Source of the DNA: Myxococcales bacterium
GTDB taxonomy: Bacteria; Lernaellota; Lernaellaia; Lernaellales; Lernaellaceae
Direction of reading: 5' to 3'
Assembly: GCA_012517325.1 (NCBI GenBank)
Contig: JAAYVF010000130.1
Span: 1 to 64,000, forward strand
Length of the DNA: 64,000 nucleotides
How positions within the stretch are numbered: position 1 is the first letter of the stretch; every line of letters begins with the position of its first letter. Below, piece by piece: positions 34,434 to 43,777 of the stretch. The translations under genes were made by a program, and so were the position numbers. Under the pieces are notes generated by a model, which saw only the letters and a list, made by a program, of their open reading frames with translations, had not been told where the DNA came from and searched no databases.

Positions 34434-36245
34434 ATGACCGTTCGTGGTGAAACAGTACTCGTCCTGGGCGGCTGGGGGCTGGTCGGCCGCGCCGTCTGTC
34501 ATGAACTCATGCAAGACCATCCGAAACGAATGGTTGTCTGCAGCCTCACCAAGGAGGAGGCGGAAGAAGCCGTCCGCGATCTCGAACGCGAGCGCGACCA
34601 GATGAACGAGGCGGACGGCGAAAAGATCAAAACCAGGTTCGTCGCCGAATGGGGCGATATTTTCGCCCGCCTGGAATTCAAGGATCGCAACGCCCGCGAA
34701 ATCAAGGACAACAAGGATCTGGAAAAGATCATCGACGATACGTTCAACGATCTGAAAAAAATCAATCTCGACCGGATGTTCCTGTACCACATGATCAACA
34801 AGTACAAGCCGGCGGTGGTCATCGACGCGATCAACACCGCGACCATCGTGGCCTACAAGGACATTTACGCGGCCACGCTCGACCTGCGGCTGAAGCTCGA
34901 GGCCTTGGAAAAAGCCCAGGCCGGCTCCGGCGATCTCGATCAGGCGGTCAGGGACATCGGCCACAGCATCCGCGAACACCTGTCGAGCATCTATCTGCCG
35001 CGGCTGATCCGCCACATCCAGATCATGTACCTCGCGCTGAAGAAAGTGCGGACCAAGTTCTTCGTGAAAATCGGCACCACCGGCACCGGCGGCATGGGCC
35101 TCAACATTCCGTATACGCATTCCGAGGAAAAGCCGAGCCAGAAGCTGCTGTCGAAAAGCGCGGTGGCCGGCGCCCACAGCCTGCTGCTGTTTTTGATGGC
35201 CAACACCCCGGACACGGCGTTCACCATCGAGATCAAGCCGGCGGCGGCGATTGCCTGGAAGTCGATCGATCACGGCACGGTGAAGCGCGGCAAGACGCCG
35301 ATCGCGCTGTACGACAACCCGCCGAAGAAGGCCTTCGCGCTGGGGCAGTACCTTTCGCTCGACCTGCCCTGCGCCCAGGCCGGCGACCGCATTGTCGACA
35401 CCGGCAAGGCGCTCGAGGCGGTATACATCAACACCGGCGAAAACGGTTTGTTCTCGCAGGGCGAGTTCACCGCGATCACCACGACCGGCCAGATGGAATA
35501 CGTCACGCCGGAGGAAATCGCGCGCAACGTCCGCGCCGAATTGCTGGGCGGCAACACCGGCCACGACATCATCACGGCGCTGAAAAACTCGATCATGAGC
35601 AGCACCTACCGCGCCGGGTTCATGCGCGACATGGCGATCCAACGCCTGAACAAGCTCGAAAAGGAGCACGGCGAGAGCGTGGCCTTCGAAATCCTCGGCC
35701 CGCCCCGGTTGTCGAAGTTGCTGTACGAGGCTTATCTGTTGAAGCAGGCCTACGGCACGCCCGAAAAAATCGCGGCGCAGACTCCTGCCGACATGGCCGC
35801 CAAGCTCGAAGGCCTGGTCACGAAAAACGCCGACCTGCGCCAGGCGATCATTTCCATCGGGGTGCCGATTCTGCTGAGCGACGGCGAGCGCCTGTTGCGC
35901 GGCCCGAAAATCGTCAGCCCGCCGTTCCGCGGCGACAACCAGATTCCGCTGACCCCGCGCCTGGTCGATCAATATTGCGAGGAAGGCTGGGTTGACTTGC
36001 GCGTCGCCAACCTCGCCGTCTGGCGCCAGCGGATCGAAAAGTTGACCGGCCTGCTCGACGCCGTGGATTGGTCGAAAGAAGGCGCCAACACCTCCAGCCG
36101 ATTTAATCGCAAGAACTACCTCGACGAAAGCGGTAAGCTCAACATCGGCGAGATCGTCGGCTGGATCTTCAACACCGAGGAAGGCGGCAGCCGGATGAAC
36201 TTCGTGCCCATCAAGGCTCGCCCGCTGAAGCCGCTGAAGCAGTAG
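34434..36245 (+). CDS. Rossmann-fold NAD(P)-binding protein of unknown function
   Basis: 603 residues from the ATG at 34434, eight bases after AGGAGA. It starts TVLVLGGWGLVGRAVCHEL, a GxxGxxG nucleotide-binding loop close to that of SDR/epimerase proteins, followed by a basic, charged helix-rich region with ...FNDLKKINLDRMF and VIDAINTATIVAY (about 122-134). The C-terminal 300 residues have no motif I recognise, with a repeated AEELLGGN-like helix. Frame upstream is open far to 33270 across iorA; that part is not real. Own promoter and terminator make it a monocistronic gene, which may be well expressed. Candidate for study. Confidence 0.7.
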   Translation: MTVRGETVLVLGGWGLVGRAVCHELMQDHPKRMVVCSLTKEEAEEAVRDLERERDQMNEADGEKIKTRFVAEWGDIFARLEFKDRNAREIKDNKDLEKIIDDTFNDLKKINLDRMFLYHMINKYKPAVVIDAINTATIVAYKDIYAATLDLRLKLEALEKAQAGSGDLDQAVRDIGHSIREHLSSIYLPRLIRHIQIMYLALKKVRTKFFVKIGTTGTGGMGLNIPYTHSEEKPSQKLLSKSAVAGAHSLLLFLMANTPDTAFTIEIKPAAAIAWKSIDHGTVKRGKTPIALYDNPPKKAFALGQYLSLDLPCAQAGDRIVDTGKALEAVYINTGENGLFSQGEFTAITTTGQMEYVTPEEIARNVRAELLGGNTGHDIITALKNSIMSSTYRAGFMRDMAIQRLNKLEKEHGESVAFEILGPPRLSKLLYEAYLLKQAYGTPEKIAAQTPADMAAKLEGLVTKNADLRQAIISIGVPILLSDGERLLRGPKIVSPPFRGDNQIPLTPRLVDQYCEEGWVDLRVANLAVWRQRIEKLTGLLDAVDWSKEGANTSSRFNRKNYLDESGKLNIGEIVGWIFNTEEGGSRMNFVPIKARPLKPLKQ

Positions 36246-36254
36246 GATTACGTT

Positions 36255-38435
36255 TTAAGTGATAGCGGCCGACCGGTGATGCCGGTCGGCCGATTTTTCT
36301 TTCGCTTCCCGTTTATTTTTTTTGTTTAAGTATTTTTCATAATTTTCTTTTACTCCTTCAATTTCTTCGTATTCTCGCTTTTCATAATTATATTCAGCCG
36401 CATAAAAAACAGTCACATCGTCATGATCAAAACCGTGGAGTAAAAGAATCGCCGGCCCTTCCGTCAGATTGCGACTGAACATTTCAGCGATCTCCTTTCG
36501 AATTTTATTCAAACGTTCGCGCGTCGCATCACCACGATCCTTATCGCCTCCAATATACGTTAAGGTGATGACATCGTTGTTTATCTGCATATGAAGCAGA
36601 TCGCAATAAAGCAATTTTTTGGCATTTTTTTTATATCTTTCTCGAAATTCGCTATAGCTTTCGCAATATAATGAAAATTCTCTTACAATTTCATCATTGA
36701 TTATTTTTATAACTTTTTCTTTTTTTTCAATTTCAATGTATATCCTCTTTTGCAAGTATTGACTGTATGTCTCATCTTTTTTTATTTTCACAGTATCAAC
36801 ATGCTTTTCATAATACTCAGTTAGGAGCGCCTTTTTATCATTTGTCTTTTGGAAAACATTAAATCCATAAATAGCTTTGAAAGCATCCTTCGGTTTAACG
36901 CTCTCACTTGTTCTGTCCCATTCCTGGAGTTGATCACAAAGCGATAGTAAAAAAGCAATCGGATGCTCGGTGAACTTCACGGAAAGAGATTTATAGGTAG
37001 TCTGCCTGATGTTGTGCAACGCCATTGCCGCGCAGGCTACCGCAATATCTTCTTGAATTTCTTTTCGCTTTTTTAAATATTCCTCGTGCCTACTGTTATA
37101 TGTGTACAAATAGTATGCATCGCACATTTCTTTTTTCTCGAATTTCAATCCGATTTCATGCAAATCCAAATGTAACGTTAAAAGAAGAAATAATGCGCTT
37201 GCGACCCCATGATCAAGATCTTCAATCTGCAATTGGTCTTGGAACAATGCTGTCAACGAAGTCAGCACGACCGTCTGATCCTTGAATACCGATTCGTCCG
37301 ATTCATTTGAAGATTCTTTTGTAAAGGAAAATTCATTTTCTCGAATGACACGGCTGATACGCATTAAAAGGTTTTTCACTTCGTCCTCAATGTATTTATC
37401 TCTTTTCAAATGGATATGCGAAAGAGTAAAACCGGGAACATGGTTGAAAAATTCCTCTTGCAAGGTCTTTTGCAAATATTTGAGCGATTCCGCCACATAA
37501 CCGACATCGTGAAAGAGTGAGGCAATCAACCATGTCCGCATGGTCCGAATATAAAGATCGCTGTTCGAAATATTTTCGCCGGAATATTTGATCCAGTTTC
37601 GCCGGATTTCAGGCATCAACCCTTCAAGAATCCGACAACCCATTAAAAAAACATAAATCACATGAATGAAATGGTCTCGATATTTGGATGAGAATGAGAA
37701 AAGGATTTTTTCTTGTTTTTGATAAATATCGAGCAATTCGAAGGTAAGACTTTCGGCAAAGAACAAACGAGTTAATATTCTTGCTAATTCCAAAGCGCTT
37801 TCGCTGGGATCTTCTTTTTCGGGTTCATTCTCTTTCTTGTTCAAACCTTTTGTTTTTATTTTCCATCCCGAATTCAATCGAAGTAACGAAAAATCCCTGA
37901 AAAATTTTTCGATATCTTCCTTGAACTTTTCCAATTTTTCATCATCATATTTTTTATTATATTCATCCTTACATAGATATTCCAATGCCTTATAAATGAA
38001 TTTTTTTTGATCTCCTTTATCGGATTTTCGCCAATATGCCATCTGAGTGAAATATGCCCTAGGTTGAGACAAGCAGGAAGGAAGAATATGTAGCTCAGTG
38101 AGTTTGATCAATAAAGCCCGATATTCATCACGTATCGCATGAGATTCTATAAAATCTATATTGTTAGAATGTCTAATAAACTCATTAATTATCTTTTTCA
38201 CTATTTCTTTATCTTTCGAAGTGTCCACTTTTAATTTATTCAATTGCTCGTAAAAATTCTTTTTTACATTGTTTTTATCCTTTTCTTCCAATTTTTTTAA
38301 AAATTCAGCAAGAGAGTCTTTCAAGTTCGTATCATTGCAATCAATTGAAGCAATCCCTTTGTTTAAATAAACATTGACAACAACTATATGTGCTAATAAT
38401 TTATACATTTTCACTAAATCATTGTCGTCATTCAT
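36255..38435 (-). CDS. AT-rich, HD-domain protein (putative metal-dependent phosphohydrolase)
   Basis: 726 residues, lysine-, glutamate-, isoleucine- and asparagine-rich and visibly AT-rich unlike its neighbours, so probably acquired by transfer. An HD-type metal site appears as H255/H258 in RDHFIHV, the HD pair H309-D310 in LFHDVGY, H409 in DLDHG, H474 in ALHN, H491 and D501 in LCDQLQEWDR. HD proteins cleave phosphodiesters or nucleotides. Residues 1-200 and 510-726 are helical and charged with no family I recognise. The last 12 residues (SADRHHRSAAIT) are encoded by the neighbouring gene's terminator, so the native C-terminus may be lost. GGAG eight bases before the ATG supports expression. 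A defence role is possible but unproven. Confidence 0.8.
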   Translation of the reverse strand: MNDDNDLVKMYKLLAHIVVVNVYLNKGIASIDCNDTNLKDSLAEFLKKLEEKDKNNVKKNFYEQLNKLKVDTSKDKEIVKKIINEFIRHSNNIDFIESHAIRDEYRALLIKLTELHILPSCLSQPRAYFTQMAYWRKSDKGDQKKFIYKALEYLCKDEYNKKYDDEKLEKFKEDIEKFFRDFSLLRLNSGWKIKTKGLNKKENEPEKEDPSESALELARILTRLFFAESLTFELLDIYQKQEKILFSFSSKYRDHFIHVIYVFLMGCRILEGLMPEIRRNWIKYSGENISNSDLYIRTMRTWLIASLFHDVGYVAESLKYLQKTLQEEFFNHVPGFTLSHIHLKRDKYIEDEVKNLLMRISRVIRENEFSFTKESSNESDESVFKDQTVVLTSLTALFQDQLQIEDLDHGVASALFLLLTLHLDLHEIGLKFEKKEMCDAYYLYTYNSRHEEYLKKRKEIQEDIAVACAAMALHNIRQTTYKSLSVKFTEHPIAFLLSLCDQLQEWDRTSESVKPKDAFKAIYGFNVFQKTNDKKALLTEYYEKHVDTVKIKKDETYSQYLQKRIYIEIEKKEKVIKIINDEIVREFSLYCESYSEFRERYKKNAKKLLYCDLLHMQINNDVITLTYIGGDKDRGDATRERLNKIRKEIAEMFSRNLTEGPAILLLHGFDHDDVTVFYAAEYNYEKREYEEIEGVKENYEKYLNKKNKREAKEKSADRHHRSAAIT
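36266..36299 (+). terminator. Rho-independent terminator after the Rossmann-protein gene
   Basis: Perfect 11-base stem CGGCCGACCGG / CCGGTCGGCCG with a five-base loop (TGATG), followed by ATTTTTCT. It overlaps the last codons of the convergent HD gene. Confidence 0.9.
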
Positions 38436-38601
38436 TAAATATTCTCCATATCACTTGTTGGCTTTTTTAAATGAAATGTAAAATCAATGGCGTGGTTGCG
38501 GTATTTTTATTTCATAACACCCATGATGTCAATGAAATTTATTCGATTAACTCATTTGCTATTTCGACGGTTGGCAAGTTATCAAAAAAGTGAATTACAT
38601 T

Positions 38602-40416
38602 CTATATTTTCGCCAAGATCTCGTTCTCGATCCGCTTGATGTCGGCGGCGATGGCGGCGGCTTTTTCGTCGACGGCGTCACGCTGGGCGTAATCGCCGTG
38701 GTAGGCGATGTAGTGCTTGATCTTCGGTTCGGTGCCTGAGGGGCGGACGGTGACGGCGTCCAGGCCGCTGTCGCCGAGCACGAAAACCAGGACGTTGCTC
38801 CGGTCGAGGCCGAGGGATTTTTTCTCGCCGGTCGCCGCCCGCCACTCGGTGTCCCGCTGCCGGTCGATCACCGCCGTGACGGACAAGCCGGCGATCGCCG
38901 CCGGCGGCCGGTCGCGCAACGCGTCCATCAATTTGCGCATCTTTTCGGCGCCCGCCTCGCCCTCGAGAAACACCGAAAACGACGTGTCCGAAAAGTAGCC
39001 GTACGTGGCGTAGACCCGCTGCAGGCGCTCCCACAGCGATTCGCCGCGCGCCTTGTAGTAGGCGGCCATCTGCGCCGCCGTGACCGCCGCCGCGCCGCTG
39101 TCCTTGTCGCGCACCTCGGGGCTCACCATGTAACCGATGGATTCCTCGCAGGCGAAAACCAGCGAATGGGGCGGCTGCCCTTTTTCCTCGCGCTCGTGGA
39201 TGACGGCCGCGATGTTCTTGAAGCCCACCAGCAGGTGATCGACGATTTCCACGCCGAACTTTTCGGCGATAGCGCGCAGCAGCTTCGTGGTGACCAGCGT
39301 GGTCAGTACGTAAGCGTCGGCCGGCAAACGGCCTTGTTCCTGCCGCCGGGCCAGAATGAATTCCAGCATCACCGCCTGGAACTGGTTGCCGGTCAAATAG
39401 GCAAATGTGCCGTCGGGCTTCGGCACGAAGATGCCGAGGCGGTCGGCGTCCGGGTCGCTCGCCATCACCAGGTCCGCCTCGATCCGGCGGCCCAGTTGTA
39501 CCGCCGCGTCCATCGCCGCCGGCACCTCGGGGTTCGGATAGTTGTTGACCACCGTCGGAAAGCGGCCGTCGGGGACGGTCTGCGCCTCGGGCATTTGCAC
39601 GGCGTCGAACCCGGCGGCTTTCAGGGCCGGCGGCACGTTGGTGAACCCGGCCCCGTGCAGCGGCGAATAGACAAGGGTCGCGGCGCGTTCGTCGCAGAAA
39701 ATCGCGTCGCGCCGGATCATCTCGAGATAGGCGCGGTCGACGCGGTCGTCGAGCACCTCGACCAGCCCGGCGGCCTTGGCCTGATCCAGATCGAGGCGAT
39801 CGAGTTTTTTCACCTGGCGGACCATCTCGAGAATCGCCTTGTCGTGCGGCGCCACCACCTGCCCGCCGTCTTCCCAGTAGGCTTTGAAGCCGTTGTCCTG
39901 CGGCGGGTTGTGGCTGGCGGTGACCACGACGCCGGCGATGGTTTTCAACAAGCGCACGGCGAACGACAGCAGCGGCGTGGTGCGCGGCCCGTCGAAGAGG
40001 TAGACCTTGATGCCCGCCGCGGCGATGACCTCGGCGGTGATGCGGGTGAATTCGGGGGACGACAGGCGCACGTCGTGCGCCACCACGACGCCGCGCCGGG
40101 CGAGCGAGCCGTCGCGGTCGAGGCTTTTGATGTAGGCGGCAACGCCCGCCGCCGATTCGCCGACCGTGCGCGCGTTCATGCGATTCGCGCCGACGCCCAC
40201 GGTGCCGCGCCGGCCGCCGGTGCCGAAGGGAATGATCTGGTAGAACGCATCGATCAGCGGCGTCGGGCGGATGAGGTCGAGGACGCCGGCTTGAAATTCC
40301 TCGTATTCCGGATCGGTGAGCCAGGTGCTGGCGTTGTGGTAGGTGTCCGGGGTGATTTCCCCGACTTCACGCAGGAAATCGAGGATTTTCAGATAGTGCG
40401 CGATCCGTTCGTTCAT
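38602..40416 (-). CDS. Phosphoglucomutase/phosphomannomutase family protein
   Basis: 604 residues, the alpha-D-phosphohexomutase length for the larger PGM type. The catalytic phosphoserine S168 lies in TASHNPPQDNG, the metal loop DPDADR is at 321-326, the sugar loop CEESIGY is near 425, and the phosphate-binding VRPSGTEPKIKHY is at the C-terminus. FGTGGRRG near 64-71 is the N-terminal phosphate loop. It interconverts hexose 1- and 6-phosphates for glycogen or cell-wall sugars. The ATG lies in the 3' end of the HAD gene (50-base overlap), which ties the two in one transcript. Confidence 0.94.
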   Translation of the reverse strand: MNERIAHYLKILDFLREVGEITPDTYHNASTWLTDPEYEEFQAGVLDLIRPTPLIDAFYQIIPFGTGGRRGTVGVGANRMNARTVGESAAGVAAYIKSLDRDGSLARRGVVVAHDVRLSSPEFTRITAEVIAAAGIKVYLFDGPRTTPLLSFAVRLLKTIAGVVVTASHNPPQDNGFKAYWEDGGQVVAPHDKAILEMVRQVKKLDRLDLDQAKAAGLVEVLDDRVDRAYLEMIRRDAIFCDERAATLVYSPLHGAGFTNVPPALKAAGFDAVQMPEAQTVPDGRFPTVVNNYPNPEVPAAMDAAVQLGRRIEADLVMASDPDADRLGIFVPKPDGTFAYLTGNQFQAVMLEFILARRQEQGRLPADAYVLTTLVTTKLLRAIAEKFGVEIVDHLLVGFKNIAAVIHEREEKGQPPHSLVFACEESIGYMVSPEVRDKDSGAAAVTAAQMAAYYKARGESLWERLQRVYATYGYFSDTSFSVFLEGEAGAEKMRKLMDALRDRPPAAIAGLSVTAVIDRQRDTEWRAATGEKKSLGLDRSNVLVFVLGDSGLDAVTVRPSGTEPKIKHYIAYHGDYAQRDAVDEKAAAIAADIKRIENEILAKI

Positions 40417-41107
40417 CGGCGACTCCCAAGGTTTGCAATACCCGTTTGGTATCGGCGAAATTTTCGAACACGATATCGGCGCCCAGTTCGGCCAGGCGCG
40501 CGGCGCTGAAATTCAAGGTACCGACGCCCACCGCGGTGCACCCGTTGTCCTTGGCCGTGGCGATATCGCGGTCGGTATCGCCGATAATATATACATCCCG
40601 GCCGGGCCGAACCACCGTGCCGAGGTGGCGGGAGGCGCGTTCAAGGGCGATCGGCACGAGGCGCGAGCGGATTTCCTCGTCGCTGCCGAAAGCGCCGTAG
40701 GGGAAATAGCGCCACAGGTCGAAGTGCGACAGCTTCGCCCGCGCGCCGCCGATCACGTTGCCGGTCAAAAGGCCGATGGAAACGCCGGGGCATCCCGTCA
40801 GCGCCAGGATCAGTTCCTTCACGCCGGGATAGAGAATCGCCTTGGTGCTGCGCGGCATTTCCTCGGCGATGTACTGCTCGTACTTGGTGATCAGCGCGCG
40901 GATTTCCTGGTCCGGATCGGCGACCGGCAGGTTGTGCTTGACCAGCGCCTCACGGAAAATCGCCGGATCGACCTTGCCCTGAAAGTGGAACTCGGCGAAC
41001 GAATTGGGAATCCGGTAGCGTTCCTCGAACGCCCGCTCCATGGCGCGCAGGCCGGCGCCGCCTGAAAGCATGATAGTGCCGTCGATATCAAAAAGAAAAA
41101 TTTTCAC
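40367..41107 (-). CDS. HAD-family phosphatase (phosphoglycolate-phosphatase-like)
   Basis: 246 residues. The HAD motif I DIDGT places the nucleophile at D7 and the acid at D9. Motif II is LLTGN (S/T position near 114), then a Lys in the cap side and IIGDTDRDIATAKDNGCTAVGV as motif III-IV. Cap helices 20-95 mark the C1 type. It probably dephosphorylates a small phosphometabolite such as phosphoglycolate. The stop overlaps the phosphohexomutase start region, so coexpression is likely. Confidence 0.88.
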   Translation of the reverse strand: MKIFLFDIDGTIMLSGGAGLRAMERAFEERYRIPNSFAEFHFQGKVDPAIFREALVKHNLPVADPDQEIRALITKYEQYIAEEMPRSTKAILYPGVKELILALTGCPGVSIGLLTGNVIGGARAKLSHFDLWRYFPYGAFGSDEEIRSRLVPIALERASRHLGTVVRPGRDVYIIGDTDRDIATAKDNGCTAVGVGTLNFSAARLAELGADIVFENFADTKRVLQTLGVADERTDRALSENPRFPA

Positions 41108-41116
41108 GATCCGTCC

Positions 41117-41641
41117 TCAGCGAAAACTGCGTTCGAGGCGAGCCAGAACCGGATTGATGCTCTTCAACTGGTTGCGGTCGGCCACCACCGTCACTTCCAG
41201 TTTTTCCAACAGGCGATGGTCCGGGCCGAAACGGCTCGGCACCGTCTTGCCGAGGATTTCGGCGGCTTCGGCCGGTTCCAGATTGGATAAGGCGATTCCG
41301 GGCAGCGCCAGGCTGAACTGGGTCACTTGCAGGCGCCGCAGCACGTCGCAGATTTCCTGCACGATATTCCGGTATTGCTCGAGATTGAACTTCTCGCGTG
41401 CTCCCAATCCGAAAAGCAGGATCATCTTCACCGGCAGTTGGTGACTGGCCGGCATCAGCAGCGGTTCGCCCAGGCGGCCATCGATGAACCGGCGCATGAT
41501 CAGCTTGGAAAACCGGCCGCACATCCGCCAATCGGTCAGCCCGGTCGGCCCCTTGAGCGGCCGCTCGTCCTGAAAAAAGGACAGCACCATCGCCTCGGCG
41601 GGGACCTGATCGATATCCTGGCTCGTGCCGCGAAGTTTCAT
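41117..41641 (-). CDS. Stand-alone leucyl-aminopeptidase (M17) N-terminal-like domain protein
   Basis: 174 residues. The shape MVLSFFQDERPLKGPTGLTDWRMCGRFSKLI resembles the macro-like N-terminal domain of M17 leucyl aminopeptidases, which does not hold the active site. The C-terminal peptidase domain with its two-metal site is absent from this gene and its surroundings, so it should not be a peptidase. The start overlaps nusB in ATGA. The role is unknown; it may bind a small ligand. Confidence 0.65.
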   Translation of the reverse strand: MKLRGTSQDIDQVPAEAMVLSFFQDERPLKGPTGLTDWRMCGRFSKLIMRRFIDGRLGEPLLMPASHQLPVKMILLFGLGAREKFNLEQYRNIVQEICDVLRRLQVTQFSLALPGIALSNLEPAEAAEILGKTVPSRFGPDHRLLEKLEVTVVADRNQLKSINPVLARLERSFR

Positions 41642-42066
41642 TGCCCCTCGGGTTCCTCTTGTCCTTTGAAGTCCCGCGCGATTTTATCGATGATCCCGTT
41701 GATGAACGCGCCGGAATCCTCCGTGCCGAACCGTTTGCCGATCTCCACTGCCTCGTTGATCGTGACGTTCTTCGGTATTTCCGGGCAGTGCAGGATCTCG
41801 AACGTCGCCACGCGCAAAATATTGCGGTCCACGCCGGTCATGCGATCCAGCGTCCAGTTCTCGCTGTACTGCGCCAGCAGGTCGTCGATCTGCTTCTGGT
41901 TCGCCAGCACGCCGTACACGAGGCGATCGGAAAACTCCCGCACCTCCGGCGGCACCTGGATGTCGCGCCAGAACAGGTCGAGCACCAGTTCGATCGGCGT
42001 TTCCACCGCGTCATGCTGATAAAGAATCTGAAGCGTAAATTCGCGCGCTTTATGCCGATTGCCCAT
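41638..42066 (-). CDS. nusB: Transcription antitermination protein NusB
   Basis: 142 residues, full length for NusB. It pairs with NusE (S10) on boxA RNA in rRNA antitermination. Family blocks are KAREFTLQILYQHD at the N-terminus and LDRMTGVDRNILRVATFEIL with INEAVEIGKRFG in the C-terminal half. It follows ribH by six bases, the common ribH-nusB order of many bacteria. The stop overlaps the next start in ATGA. Confidence 0.95.
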   Translation of the reverse strand: MGNRHKAREFTLQILYQHDAVETPIELVLDLFWRDIQVPPEVREFSDRLVYGVLANQKQIDDLLAQYSENWTLDRMTGVDRNILRVATFEILHCPEIPKNVTINEAVEIGKRFGTEDSGAFINGIIDKIARDFKGQEEPEGQ

Positions 42067-42072
42067 GATGTT

Positions 42073-42537
42073 CTATTTAATCTGCTCGTAAACGCTGATC
42101 ATTTCCAACGCGGACAATGCCGCTTCCGCCCCTTTGTTGCCCGCCTTGCTGCCCGCCCGCTCGATGGCTTGCTCGAGCGTGTCGGTGGTCAGCACGCCGA
42201 AACTGATCGGCACCTTGGCCTCCAGCGCCGCCTGCGCGATGCCCTTGCTGACCTCGGCGGCGATGTACTCGAAGTGCGGCGTGCCGCCGCGGATCACCGC
42301 GCCCAGCGCGATCACCGCGTCGTATTTGCCGGAAAGCGCCAGTTGCCGGGCTACCGCCGGGATCTCGAACGAACCCGGAACCCAGACGACGGTGATGGCT
42401 TCCTTGTCGCCGTCGTGCCGGACGATCGCGTCCACCGCGCCGTCGAGCAGCTTGCTGGTCACGAAGCTGTTCCAACGCGACACCACGATGGCGAAGCGAA
42501 AGCCTTTGGCGACGATCTTTCCCTCAATTTGCTTCAT
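42073..42537 (-). CDS. ribH: 6,7-dimethyl-8-ribityllumazine synthase
   Basis: 154 residues. The enzyme condenses dihydroxybutanone phosphate with aminoribitylamino-uracil to give the riboflavin precursor lumazine, as an icosahedral or pentameric shell. Visible are [52 protein letters not shown] (phosphate site) and the His in the same block. Its start overlaps the ribBA stop by 14 bases. Confidence 0.96.
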   Translation of the reverse strand: MKQIEGKIVAKGFRFAIVVSRWNSFVTSKLLDGAVDAIVRHDGDKEAITVVWVPGSFEIPAVARQLALSGKYDAVIALGAVIRGGTPHFEYIAAEVSKGIAQAALEAKVPISFGVLTTDTLEQAIERAGSKAGNKGAEAALSALEMISVYEQIK

Positions 42538-43771
42538 GGTCGGAATCCTCGCAGCAGGGGTCCAGGTTTTCCAACTGGTGACCCAGTTTTTCCTTCTTGG
42601 TGCGCATGTACGCGATGTTTTCCCGCCGATACGGCACTTCGATCGGGATTCGTTCCAGGATATTGAGTCCGAAACCCGACAGGCCGATCATCTTCTTCGG
42701 GTTGTTGGTCAACAAGTTTATCTTCTTAATGCCCAGGGACACAAGGATCTGGGCGCCGACGCCATAATCGCGCAAATCGGGCTTGAAGCCCAGGCTGATA
42801 TTGGCCTCGACGGTGTCCATGCCTTTTTCCTGCAGGGCATAGGCCTTGATCTTGTTGCCCAACCCGATGCCGCGGCCTTCCTGGTTCATGTACAATAGCA
42901 CGCCTTTGCCCGATTTTTCGATCATGTGCATGGCTTTGTGCAACTGATCGCCGCAATCGCAGCGGAACGAGCCGAACACGTCGCCCGTCAGGCAGCTCGA
43001 GTGCACCCGGACCAGAACGGGATCGTCGCCCGCCACGTCTCCCTTGATCAGCGCCACGTGCTCGTGCTGGCCTTCCTCGACGTCCGAGACGAAAACCTTG
43101 GCGATGAACTCGCCGCCCCACTTGGTCGGCAGGTGGGCCTCGGCGATGCAGCGCACGTGGATTTCGTTCTTCATCCGGTATTCGATGATGTCGGCGATGG
43201 AACAGATCAGCAGCTCGTGCTCGGCGGCGAATTTGCGCAGGTCGGGCAACCGCGCCATGGTGCCGTCGTCCTTCATAACCTCGCAAATCACCGCCATCGG
43301 CGTCAGGCCGGCCATCCGCATCAGATCGACGCTGCCCTCGGTCTGGCCGGTGCGGCGCAACACGCCGCCCCTTCGGGCGCGCAGCGGAAACACGTGGCCG
43401 GGACGGGCCAGGTCGGCCGGTTGGGTTTTGGGATCGACGGCCGTGCGGATCGTCGTGGCGCGGTCGTGCGCCGAGATGCCGGTGGTGACGCCGTGCCGCG
43501 CTTCGATGCTGACGGTGAACGCGGTACCGAAGCGGCTGGTGTTGTCGCTGACCATCGGAAACAGTTGCAGTTCGTCGGCCCGTTCCTCGGTCATCGTCAG
43601 GCAGACCAGGCCGCGGGCGTTTTTGACCATGAAGTTGACGGCTTCCGGCGACACTTTCTCGGCCGCCAGGCACAAATCGCCTTCGTTTTCGCGGTCCTCG
43701 TCGTCGACGAGAATGATCATTTTCCCCTGGCGGATCGCTTCAATGACTTCCGGTATTTTGGCAAATGGCAT
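42524..43771 (-). CDS. ribBA: Bifunctional 3,4-dihydroxy-2-butanone-4-phosphate synthase/GTP cyclohydrolase II
   Basis: 415 residues. The N-terminal half (about 1-205) is the DHBP synthase with [12 protein letters not shown] and the downstream HDRATT block. The C-terminal half (about 210-400) is GTP cyclohydrolase II with the zinc cysteines in [17 protein letters not shown] and the catalytic [12 protein letters not shown]. These two steps feed the two branches of riboflavin synthesis. It follows ribE by six bases. No RFN riboswitch was recognised upstream of the rib genes. Confidence 0.96.
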   Translation of the reverse strand: MPFAKIPEVIEAIRQGKMIILVDDEDRENEGDLCLAAEKVSPEAVNFMVKNARGLVCLTMTEERADELQLFPMVSDNTSRFGTAFTVSIEARHGVTTGISAHDRATTIRTAVDPKTQPADLARPGHVFPLRARRGGVLRRTGQTEGSVDLMRMAGLTPMAVICEVMKDDGTMARLPDLRKFAAEHELLICSIADIIEYRMKNEIHVRCIAEAHLPTKWGGEFIAKVFVSDVEEGQHEHVALIKGDVAGDDPVLVRVHSSCLTGDVFGSFRCDCGDQLHKAMHMIEKSGKGVLLYMNQEGRGIGLGNKIKAYALQEKGMDTVEANISLGFKPDLRDYGVGAQILVSLGIKKINLLTNNPKKMIGLSGFGLNILERIPIEVPYRRENIAYMRTKKEKLGHQLENLDPCCEDSDHEAN

Positions 43772-43777
43772 GATGTT

